From a virus, in the IMG/VR virus record IMGVR_UViG_3300044766_000012, positions 1 through 20,018 of that record: a stretch of 20,018 nt of DNA; one strand, 5' to 3'. This document shows, piece after piece, positions 1 through 5,482 of this stretch. The notes beneath the pieces were generated by a model that was not told the DNA's origin, did not search any database, and worked only from the letters and a program-made list of their open reading frames with translations. The position numbers and the translations under genes are program-made. Numbering within the stretch: the first letter of the stretch is position 1; each line of letters begins with the position of its first letter.

Positions 1-102
1 GAGGCCGACGCAATCCAACAGGCGCGGGTCGCTCGAATCCTCCGCGCCTCCGACTACGACTTCAAGACAAAGGAGATAAAGCTGTGGACACCTTCCGTGT
101 AG
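1..102 (+). CDS. C-terminal end of an unidentified upstream protein (partial)
   Basis: An open frame enters from the left edge at base 1 and stops at the TAG ending at 102, giving 33 residues rich in charged and helix-favouring residues (starts EADAIQQARV, ends LWTPSV). I do not recognise the family from this fragment. Its 3' end overlaps the next gene by 19 nt, and the ribosome binding site of that gene lies inside this frame, as is usual in compact phage operons. It does not look like the C-terminus of a ribonucleotide reductase, although an RNR-type domain is encoded downstream. The frame is open throughout but short, so the call rests mainly on context. Confidence 0.55.
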   Translation, partial: EADAIQQARVARILRASDYDFKTKEIKLWTPSV

Positions 103-338
103 GGATCGACGGGCCGAAGGTCACACTCCGGCTCGTCAACATCAAGGGGCATGATCTTCCCCTGGAATTTCTTGCCCCCTCTCCGTTCTATGCCAGGCTG
201 CTTCATGACCAGCTGATGCAGGAGATGGGTGACATGTTTCGGTGCATCAGGGCCAACGCCTACCGGCAGGGCTTGAAAGACGGCAGAGCAAAACGCGGCG
301 CCGAGGATTGGTTCTCCAGCCAGTTCGGGGTGCGGTAA
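84..338 (+). CDS. Small phage protein of unknown function (84 aa)
   Basis: The start is a GTG with a good ribosome binding site (AAAGGAG at 69-75, 8 nt before it). The first half looks beta-rich (VTLRLVNI, LPLEFL). The second half is helical and ends with a basic stretch, YRQGLKDGRAKR (residues 61-72), followed by an aromatic tail. That A-Y-x-x-G-x-x-D-G-x-A-K-R pattern resembles small orphan proteins I have seen in phage genomes, but I know no function for it. The gene overlaps the upstream frame by 19 nt, and its TAA shares a base with the next ATG at 338, so translation is probably coupled. No signal peptide or membrane span is visible. Reality of the gene is likely; function unknown. Confidence 0.72.
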   Translation: MDTFRVGIDGPKVTLRLVNIKGHDLPLEFLAPSPFYARLLHDQLMQEMGDMFRCIRANAYRQGLKDGRAKRGAEDWFSSQFGVR

Positions 339-508
339 TGGCGGCCGACGCGAAGAAGGAAGCAAAGATGGTCCACCGGGACAAGGGGGATGACACCGGG
401 AGGAAGCGGCCGATCCCCTGCAGCTGCGGCGGGCTGATGGCGTGGGCCAAGGTGAACGGGAAGATGAGGTACGTGTGTGACGCCTGCTCCCACGTTCTTC
501 CAGCATGA
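338..508 (+). CDS. Small zinc-ribbon protein (56 aa)
   Basis: The ATG overlaps the previous TAA by one base, giving a 56-residue protein. Residues 1-25 are highly charged and likely flexible. Residues 28-50 carry two cysteine knuckles, CSC (28-30) and CDAC (47-50), about 16 residues apart with an aromatic/basic hairpin between them (MAWAKVNGKMRYV). This spacing fits a small zinc ribbon that binds nucleic acid or a protein partner. The first knuckle is CxC rather than CxxC, so metal binding is an inference. A longer in-frame start exists upstream at 242, but it would overlap most of the preceding gene and is less likely. The gene ends with ATGA shared with the next gene. Specific function unknown. 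Confidence 0.68.
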   Translation: MAADAKKEAKMVHRDKGDDTGRKRPIPCSCGGLMAWAKVNGKMRYVCDACSHVLPA

Positions 509-672
509 GTTCCCATTACAGGTACGCCTGCATGGAAAACGTGTGGATCAGGCGTCTCTTCATGATCGTCGCCACCATCCCTCTGATCTTGTTCTATTCC
601 ATCGGAGCAGCAATCACCCAACTACCAGAATTTCTTAAAGAATGGATTGAGGTATGGAAGGGGGATGTATGA
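505..672 (+). CDS. Small single-span membrane protein (55 aa)
   Basis: The gene begins at the ATG of an ATGA overlap with the zinc-ribbon gene (505-508) and ends with a TGA overlapping the ATG of the next gene. It encodes 55 residues: a polar N-terminus, basic RR at 16-17, a hydrophobic segment at about 18-38 (LFMIVATIPLILFYS), then an amphipathic, acidic and tryptophan-containing tail. One transmembrane helix is predicted by eye, with the basic residues suggesting a cytoplasmic N-terminus. An internal ATG at 532 (Met10) is an alternative start. Small inner-membrane proteins are common in phage operons; this one is far from the fibre/lysis end, so I do not call it a holin. Confidence 0.6.
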   Translation: MSSHYRYACMENVWIRRLFMIVATIPLILFYSIGAAITQLPEFLKEWIEVWKGDV

Positions 673-917
673 CCCACCAAATGTCTTATACCCCAACCTA
701 TAGAACGTGGTCAGCGATGAAACAACGCTGCCACAACCCCAAGTCCACTAGCTTTCGCTATTACGGAGCAAGGGGCGTTTCAGTTTGCCATCGTTGGCGG
801 CTTTCTTTTGTGAATTTCTTGAAAGACATGGCCGAGGAACAGAGGGAGAACAAAAGGAGAGGGATATGCTTCCACGAGAACGTCCAGAGAACCTTGTCGG
901 CTGCACCAGGCGTGTAA
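669..917 (+). pseudogene. HNH homing-endonuclease remnant, 3' truncated
   Basis: The ATG at 669 overlaps the previous TGA. An in-frame ATG at 654 would be an alternative but lies inside the membrane protein gene. Residues 7-55 match the N-terminal half typical of phage HNH endonucleases: YRTWSAMKQRCHNPKS, then YYGARGVSVCHRW and SFVNFLKDM. In complete members the metal/catalytic segment follows directly (pattern M-T-L-D-R-I-D-N-x-G-N-Y-x-x-x-N-C-R-W). Here it is absent, and the frame runs into an unrelated tail of about 27 residues overlapping the start of the TSCPD gene, including that gene's ribosome binding site. The likely state is a decayed or deletion-truncated homing endonuclease without cleavage activity. 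A short protein could still be translated. Family recognition is from memory of the motif. Confidence 0.66.
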
Positions 918-1243
918 TTACTGGATGTGGAAGCCTTTTTGTGACGATAAACTCCGAGAACGGCGCTCCCTTCGAGGTCTTCGTCACCTTGGGGAAGGCG
1001 GGAGGATGCGCCGCTGCCCAGGTTGAGACCATGGGCCGGCTCGTGTCGCTGGCTCTCCGGTCGGGCGTCGGAATAGACAACATCATCAAGCACTTGGTCG
1101 GGACATCTTGTTCGGCTCCCGTGGGCTTCGGCCCTGGGAAGGTCCTGTCCTGTGCTGATGCTGTTGCCAAGGCGCTGCGTTGGTTCACCCAGCAGGACAC
1201 ACCACCTATGGTGGTTGAGGGGGGCTCAGACCACAAGATGTAG
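866..1243 (+). CDS. Free-standing TSCPD domain protein (ribonucleotide reductase C-terminal type)
   Basis: The chosen start is the ATG at 866, with AAAAGGAG at 852-859 (6 nt spacing); an upstream in-frame ATG at 785 would add residues read from the HNH remnant. The 125-residue product matches the TSCPD domain, which normally ends class II (B12-dependent, NrdJ) and related ribonucleotide reductases. Visible landmarks are TGCGSLFVTIN (19-29), GPFEVF-type strand as APFEVFVTLGKAGGCAA (34-50), GRLVSLALRSG (57-67), and the signature region VLSCADAVAKAL (93-104). Cysteines at 21, 48, 82 and 96 sit where the family keeps them. The eponymous Pro is Ala here. The protein lacks any RNR catalytic barrel, so it probably acts with a separate RNR subunit in dNTP synthesis, presumably encoded outside the window. 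A terminator follows at 1342. Confidence 0.85.
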   Translation: MLPRERPENLVGCTRRVITGCGSLFVTINSENGAPFEVFVTLGKAGGCAAAQVETMGRLVSLALRSGVGIDNIIKHLVGTSCSAPVGFGPGKVLSCADAVAKALRWFTQQDTPPMVVEGGSDHKM

Positions 1244-1417
1244 TGTTGAACAAAATCAGGAACTTAGTTCTGCCACTTATCTACGGCGTAGAAAACTATG
1301 GATTTTACGTCGTTTTCCCAGGCGCGGGGCTTCGCGCTCTCGGGGGGTTACAGAAATGTAATCCCCCTCTTTTTTCCTGGTATTCGAGTACCACTTTACT
1401 CCACAAGAAGGGACACC
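1244..1417 (+). other. Non-coding gap with several short dyads
   Basis: This 174-nt gap holds, in order, GAAC-TTA-GTTC at 1260-1270, a 13-bp dyad TCTACGGCGTAGA at 1280-1292, a GCGCG/CGCGC stem at 1322-1337, the intrinsic terminator at 1342-1375, and GGTA-TTCGAG-TACC at 1379-1392. The dyads upstream of the terminator could be operators, processing hairpins or part of a transcript 3' end. I see no convincing sigma-70 promoter and no T7-class promoter consensus. A GTG-initiated frame (1243-1464) crosses the gap but runs through the terminator. Confidence 0.5.
1342..1375 (+). terminator. Intrinsic terminator after the small-gene cassette
   Basis: A 10-bp stem (GGGGGGTTAC paired with GTAATCCCCC, one G-U pair) closes a 6-nt loop AGAAAT and is followed by TC and six T. 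It lies 98 nt after the TSCPD stop codon and 43 nt before the next start, separating the small-gene cassette from the head operon. The sequence TCTTTTTTCC after the stem resembles that of the terminator at 5380. Confidence 0.9.
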
Positions 1418-1600
1418 ATGGAAATTCCGGTTCTGTCAGCGGATCTGATAGTGGCTCTCGATAAAGAATACCCCCTCAAGAATCCCGCCCTCGACACCAC
1501 CGACCGTATGCTTTGGCGAACAGCCGGGCGCCGGGATGTGGTGGACATGCTCTTAGTTTCCCTCGAGAACCATCTCGAAGACCAAATGAAAAAGAAATAG
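1418..1600 (+). CDS. Small conserved-type phage protein upstream of the portal (60 aa)
   Basis: The ATG at 1418 has a purine-rich AAGAAGGG 5 nt upstream and lies downstream of the terminator. A longer in-frame start at 1298 would cross the terminator hairpin and is rejected. The product is 60 residues, mostly helical: LIVALDKEYPLKNPALD (10-26), DRMLWRTAGRRDVVDMLL (28-45), and a basic end. The pattern L-x-x-L-D-x-x-Y-P with a later A-G-x-R-x-V-V resembles a small orphan protein often found just before portal genes in podoviruses. No function is known to me. The next gene's ribosome binding site follows the stop codon immediately. Confidence 0.72.
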   Translation: MEIPVLSADLIVALDKEYPLKNPALDTTDRMLWRTAGRRDVVDMLLVSLENHLEDQMKKK

Positions 1601-1613
1601 AAGGAGACCGACG

Positions 1614-1802
1614 ATGTGCTTCAGCACCCCGAAAGCCCCGGCCGCGCCGGTCGCTCCACCCCCTCCCGCTCCCTTGAAGCTCCCCGTCCTCGGGAAGCCG
1701 GAAGATACGGCGGACCAGCTTGCAAAGAAGAAACTTGGGTACGCTCGGCTCCAAATCCCTCTTGCCGCTCCATCGCCGAGCGGCCTTAGTATCCCAGCGT
1801 AG
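1614..1802 (+). CDS. Proline-rich small phage protein preceding the portal (62 aa)
   Basis: The ATG at 1614 has AAGGAG at 1601-1606 (7 nt spacing). The 62-residue protein starts MCFSTPKAPAAP, with a proline/alanine-rich segment to about residue 26, a short charged helix (EDTADQLAKKKLG), and a tail LQIPLAAPSPSGLSIPA. Short MCF-starting proline-rich proteins with a C-terminal 'LxIPL...GLxIP' segment commonly precede the portal in podoviruses (from memory). Their role is unknown; a minor virion component is possible. Its TAG overlaps the portal's ribosome binding site, so expression of the two is probably coupled. Confidence 0.72.
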   Translation: MCFSTPKAPAAPVAPPPPAPLKLPVLGKPEDTADQLAKKKLGYARLQIPLAAPSPSGLSIPA

Positions 1803-1810
1803 GAGCCAAC

Positions 1811-3421
1811 ATGCCTGTCCAAGACAAAGGAATTATAGCTGGTCGATACTCTGCTCTTTCTGCTTTTCAGTCGGGAGTTTTGGCTCGGGCGCGAAAGTGT
1901 TCCGAACTCACGATCCCCTCTCTTCTTCCGCCCGCCGGGGCTACGCAGGACACTCCGCTCCCTACTCCCTGGCAGTCTCTCGGAGCCCGAGGAACGAACA
2001 ACCTCTCGAGCAAATTGCTGTTGGCTCTGCTCCCCCCCAACTCCCCTTTCTTCCGTCAGAAGATCGACGATCAGACCGTCCTGGAGCTCAGCCAGGATGA
2101 AGCGGCGAAGGCGGCGGTTGAGCAGGCTATATCTCAGCGAGAGATTGCAATCGTAGAAGAAATTGAAGCGCACGGAATCCGAATTCCATCCTTCGAAATG
2201 TTGAAGCATCTCGTGGTTACGGGGAACGGGCTGATCTACCTCGAAGATGATGGGACTCTCTGCTTCTACCGTCTCGACCAATATGTTTGCAAGCGCGACC
2301 CGAAAGGGAACGTCTTGGAGATCGTGCTGCACGAGAGGGTGTCCCCAATGTGTTTGCCGGAGGACATCCAGGCGCAACTCCAGAAAAAAGAATCGAAGGT
2401 GGAAGAGATTGTAGACCTCTATACCAGAATACTCCGAACCAAAGAAAATTATGCTGTGTCCCAGGAAGCTGCGGGCGTCCCCCTTCCTGGCTCTGCCGGA
2501 ACGTACCCTTTGGACAAGTCGCCGTGGCGACCCCTTAGATGGGCTGCGGTCAGCGGAGAGGATTACGGGCGCGGGCTCGTGGAAGAGTACATGGGTGATC
2601 TGCAGTCTCTCGAGGTTCTAACCCAAGCGATTGTCGAGGGATCGGCCGCAGCAGCTCGCCTTGTCTTCCTCGTGTCTTCTGGCACCACACGGGTTAAGGA
2701 TCTTCAAGACGCGCCGAACTGTGGCTTCGTCGCTGGGAACAGGGATGACGTACACCCCCTCCAGACAGAGAAGTTCGCGGACCTCCGTGTCGCTCAGGAA
2801 ACCTCTGACCGGCTGGAGAAGCGTCTCAGTGCCGCCTTCATGCTCAACGAGTCTGTGTCTCGCCCCGCGGAAAGAGTAACCGCGGAAGAGATTCGATACA
2901 TGGCTCGGGAGCTGGAAGATTCTTTCGGTGGCGTGTACTCGGTCCTCTCTCAGGACCTCCAGATGTTCCTTGTCAAGCAGACGCAGGACAGAATGGAGAA
3001 GGCGCGAACCCTCCCCCGGCTTCCGAAGGACTCAGTGAAGATAACCATCATCACTGGTCTCGACGCGCTCGGCCGTTCTCACGACCTCACGAAACTCAAT
3101 GCGTTTATGCAGGAGATGGAGCCGGTTAAAGACCAGCTTATCCCCCGCCTCAACTTCCTGAACTTCGCGAATCGTGCCGCTGCCGGGACTGGCGTGGACA
3201 TCAAGGGCCTCTTCATGAGTGATAAGGATTACGAAGCTCAACAGGCAAAGCAGCAGAACACCGCAGCGATGACAGCAGCTATGACCTCTGGCGCAGGAGC
3301 GCAAGTGGCGAAGGGGATGATGGAACGTATGCCCGCAGGAGGGCCTCCCGGCATGGCCGGAGCTCCTGGCGAGGCTTCGCCTCCTCCCTCTGCTCCACCC
3401 TCTTTCGCACCAGCGAAGTAG
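1811..3421 (+). CDS. Portal protein (head-tail connector, T7 gp8 family)
   Basis: The 536-residue product matches the T7-type head-to-tail connector. It forms the dodecameric ring at one capsid vertex through which DNA is packaged and ejected, and it nucleates procapsid assembly. Landmarks: N-terminal arm with LSSKLLLALLPPNSPFFR (65-82), the long helix 95-120, the strand pair GNGLIYLEDDG (138-148), the signature SGEDYGRGLVEEY (248-260) after PWRPLRW, the helix DLQSLEVLTQAIVEGSAAAAR (263-283), and the TAEEIRYMARELEDSFGGVYS region. The C-terminus (after about 475) is Ala/Gln/Pro-rich and flexible. The ATG at 1811 has AGGAG overlapping the previous stop codon. Length equals that of T7 gp8 (536 aa from memory). 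The scaffold gene follows 32 nt later. Confidence 0.97.
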   Translation: MPVQDKGIIAGRYSALSAFQSGVLARARKCSELTIPSLLPPAGATQDTPLPTPWQSLGARGTNNLSSKLLLALLPPNSPFFRQKIDDQTVLELSQDEAAKAAVEQAISQREIAIVEEIEAHGIRIPSFEMLKHLVVTGNGLIYLEDDGTLCFYRLDQYVCKRDPKGNVLEIVLHERVSPMCLPEDIQAQLQKKESKVEEIVDLYTRILRTKENYAVSQEAAGVPLPGSAGTYPLDKSPWRPLRWAAVSGEDYGRGLVEEYMGDLQSLEVLTQAIVEGSAAAARLVFLVSSGTTRVKDLQDAPNCGFVAGNRDDVHPLQTEKFADLRVAQETSDRLEKRLSAAFMLNESVSRPAERVTAEEIRYMARELEDSFGGVYSVLSQDLQMFLVKQTQDRMEKARTLPRLPKDSVKITIITGLDALGRSHDLTKLNAFMQEMEPVKDQLIPRLNFLNFANRAAAGTGVDIKGLFMSDKDYEAQQAKQQNTAAMTAAMTSGAGAQVAKGMMERMPAGGPPGMAGAPGEASPPPSAPPSFAPAK

Positions 3422-3453
3422 ATCCATAAAAAAGCAGAAGTTGGAGGAAGTAA

Positions 3454-4302
3454 ATGCCTGAAAAAGTCGTTACACCTGTGGAACCCGGCTCTCTTCCGGC
3501 TGTGGTACTTCCCAGCGACGGCGGGAATGAAGCGGGACTTCTGGCCGGAAAGTTCAAGACTCCAGAGGAACTCGCGAAAGGCTACTCGAACCTGGCGACC
3601 CTTCTCGGCAAGCAGGGAAAGCTCACCGATGAACAGGTAAAGCAGGTTCTCACGCTCGTCCCTGATTCGCCCGAGCCCGCTGCAGCCGCAGTCGTGCCGG
3701 CCGCTGTTAAGGAAACCCCTGAAGCAGTCGCCGCCGCCGCCGCAGCTGAAGCCGCGAAAGCAAATCCTCTCCAGATTGACGCTGCTAAGGCCGCAGCAAG
3801 CGCCGCTGGGCTCAACCTGGAGGACATGAACAAAGAATACGCAGAGACCGGCGCTCTCTCCGACGCTTCCTATTCGAAGCTCGAGAAGGTCGGCATCACG
3901 AAAGACATAGTGGCCGCGTTCATCACCGGGCAGGAAGCCATTCGCGTTCAAGTCGAACAGAAGGCGTTTGCCATGGTTGGCGGCGAAGAGAAGTATACGC
4001 AAATGCTCGGATGGGCCGAGACTGGTCTGACTCCCGCCGAACAGAAGGCGTTCAACGACGCCGTTATCGGGACTCCCGCTGCTCAAGCCCTCGCAATCTC
4101 AGCAGTAAAGGCTCGGTTCGAAGCTGCAGTGGGTTCCGACCCCTCGCTCGTTCGCGGAGACGCCTCTGGTGGCGGTCTCGGCGGCGGATACAAGAGCCGA
4201 GCCGAAGTAACAGCCGACATGAAGGACCCCCGCTATAAGAAAGACCCGGCCTACCGGGACTCTGTGAAAGCAAAGCTGTCTCGGTCAGGACTACTCTCGT
4301 AA
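3454..4302 (+). CDS. Capsid assembly scaffolding protein (T7 gp9 type)
   Basis: This 282-residue acidic, alanine-rich protein sits exactly between portal and capsid genes, where T7-like phages encode the scaffold that shapes the procapsid and is then released. Near the N-terminus it has LAGKFKTPEELAKGYSNL (30-47), a motif typical of these scaffolds. A long Ala/Glu run follows (about 70-120). Then comes a conserved-type segment GLNLEDMNKEYAETGALSD, and a basic C-terminus (DPRYKKDPAYRDSV, KAKLSRSG) of the kind that contacts the capsid shell. The start ATG has GGAGGA 5 nt upstream. A glycine-rich hinge (GGGLGGGY) precedes the C-terminal 45 residues. Assignment is by motif, composition and position. 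Confidence 0.9.
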   Translation: MPEKVVTPVEPGSLPAVVLPSDGGNEAGLLAGKFKTPEELAKGYSNLATLLGKQGKLTDEQVKQVLTLVPDSPEPAAAAVVPAAVKETPEAVAAAAAAEAAKANPLQIDAAKAAASAAGLNLEDMNKEYAETGALSDASYSKLEKVGITKDIVAAFITGQEAIRVQVEQKAFAMVGGEEKYTQMLGWAETGLTPAEQKAFNDAVIGTPAAQALAISAVKARFEAAVGSDPSLVRGDASGGGLGGGYKSRAEVTADMKDPRYKKDPAYRDSVKAKLSRSGLLS

Positions 4303-4317
4303 AGGAATAAAATCACA

Positions 4318-5298
4318 ATGTCTATCACCCCCAACGCTTTCGGTACTGCCAATGCTGCTCGGCAGGTGAGCTCCGCGGACCTCGCGCTGTTCCAGACCGT
4401 ATACCAGAACGAGGTTCTTGCGTCCTTCGAGCAGGCAACCATCATGCTCGACAAGCATTACATTCGCACGATCACCAACGGAAAGTCTGCCACGTTCCCC
4501 GTCATGGGGCGCACGACTGCTCACAAGCATGTCATCGGCGAGCGGCTTACCGGAGGCGCGTCGGTTCGGCACAACGAGAAGGTCATCAAAATTGACGGCC
4601 TGCTCCTGTCCGACATCTATATCTCCAACATCGAAGAGGCCATGAATTATTTTGACGTTCGCGGTCCCTATTCGACGGAGCAGGGCCGCGCCCTTGCGAC
4701 CGCGTTCGACAAGAACGTGGCCCAGGTTGGAGTGCTCGGTGCTGCCGCGACTTCCCTTCTCACCCCGCAGAATCCCGCGGGCGGCGCGATCACGGACGCG
4801 AACCTCGCTTCCGGGACCCTCGCCACGCGAGTCGGCGCGGTTGTCGCAGCTTGCTTCACCGCAGCTGTGAAGTTCACCAACGCCAACATCCCGAAGGGCG
4901 AGCGCTACCTCTTGGTCGCTCCTGGGACGTACATGGACATCGTGCAGAACACGGTCGCCATCAACCGCGATTGGGGCGGCGCCGGTGCGTTCTCTTCGGG
5001 AACGGTAACGCAGGTTGCCGGGATCAACATCCTCGAGAGCCCGAACCTGGGCTTCGCGCAGTATGCTGGCGGGGTTGTGGCTGGCGACAACGTGACTGGC
5101 GGCGACCATGACGTTGACCTGACCTACGTGTACGGGCTGTTCTTCACCCCGTCCGCGATTGGCACGGTCAAGCTCATGGATCTCGCGTTCGAGTCCGAGT
5201 GGATGATCGACTACCAGGCCACCCTGATGGTCGCGAAGTACGCGATGGGGCACGACTGGCTCCGGCCGGAATGTCTGATCAAGCTTATAAAGCAGTAA
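4318..5298 (+). CDS. Major capsid protein (T7 gp10-type, HK97 fold)
   Basis: The 326-residue protein follows the scaffold gene and is followed by a strong terminator, as T7 gene 10 is. Recognisable gp10-like features are FGTANAARQV near the N-terminus, ALFQTVYQNEVLASFEQATIM (the N-arm/E-loop lead-in), ITNGKSATFPVMGRT (52-66), the RHNEKVIKIDGLLLSDIYI region, and the spine-helix segment STEQGRALATAFDKNVAQ. It should form the hexamers and pentamers of the shell. The start ATG has AAGGA about 11 nt upstream, a longer spacing than its neighbours. I looked for a T7-style 10A/10B frameshift near the stop: the -1 frame closes within about seven codons, so none is supported. Confidence 0.96.
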   Translation: MSITPNAFGTANAARQVSSADLALFQTVYQNEVLASFEQATIMLDKHYIRTITNGKSATFPVMGRTTAHKHVIGERLTGGASVRHNEKVIKIDGLLLSDIYISNIEEAMNYFDVRGPYSTEQGRALATAFDKNVAQVGVLGAAATSLLTPQNPAGGAITDANLASGTLATRVGAVVAACFTAAVKFTNANIPKGERYLLVAPGTYMDIVQNTVAINRDWGGAGAFSSGTVTQVAGINILESPNLGFAQYAGGVVAGDNVTGGDHDVDLTYVYGLFFTPSAIGTVKLMDLAFESEWMIDYQATLMVAKYAMGHDWLRPECLIKLIKQ

Positions 5299-5379
5299 TC
5301 TTGCTGCTCTAAAAAAGGCCGGTAGCGGTTTCACCGCGGCGCAGCGCCGGTATGCCTTGGTCCGAAAGGAGCTGGGCGT
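5299..5379 (+). other. Structured RNA segment between the capsid stop codon and terminator
   Basis: Between the capsid stop codon and the terminator, bases 5315-5358 can fold as a closing stem AAGGC/GCCTT (5315-5319 with 5354-5358) around a perfect hairpin GCGGT-TTC-ACCGC (5325-5337) and a smaller GGC/GCC hairpin (5338-5348). This gives a possible three-way junction. A short TCC-GAAA-GGA hairpin follows at 5361-5370. It could be a processing or stability element at the 3' end of the capsid mRNA. No ribozyme or riboswitch class was recognised. Confidence 0.4.
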
Positions 5380-5417
5380 GGGGGGATCTTGGGTAAAACC
5401 GAGGTCCCCCCTTTTTT
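5380..5417 (+). terminator. Intrinsic terminator downstream of the capsid gene (T-phi position)
   Basis: A 13-bp stem starts with six G at 5380-5385 and pairs with six C at 5406-5411 (two G-U pairs in the middle), with a GTAAAA loop, followed by six T. It lies 81 nt after the capsid stop codon, the same place as T-phi in T7. It should limit transcription of the tail and ejection genes relative to the head genes. Confidence 0.92.
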
Positions 5418-5482
5418 CCATTGAGGGGAAGGGCAGCGACCCATCAACTCTAATTTGAACCCCCTTGAAGGAGGGCTTCAGC

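Noticed and set aside
1243-1464. GTG-initiated frame across the intergenic gap
   Set aside because: It lacks a ribosome binding site, runs through a strong terminator hairpin and overlaps the well-supported gene at 1418 in another frame.
5280-5310. T7 10A/10B-type frameshift at the capsid C-terminus
   Set aside because: No convincing slippery heptamer is seen and the -1 frame stops within about seven codons of the zero-frame end.
5378-5458. 26-codon GTG frame with AAAGGAG upstream across the second terminator
   Set aside because: It reads straight through the terminator hairpin and U-tract and shows no protein-like composition.
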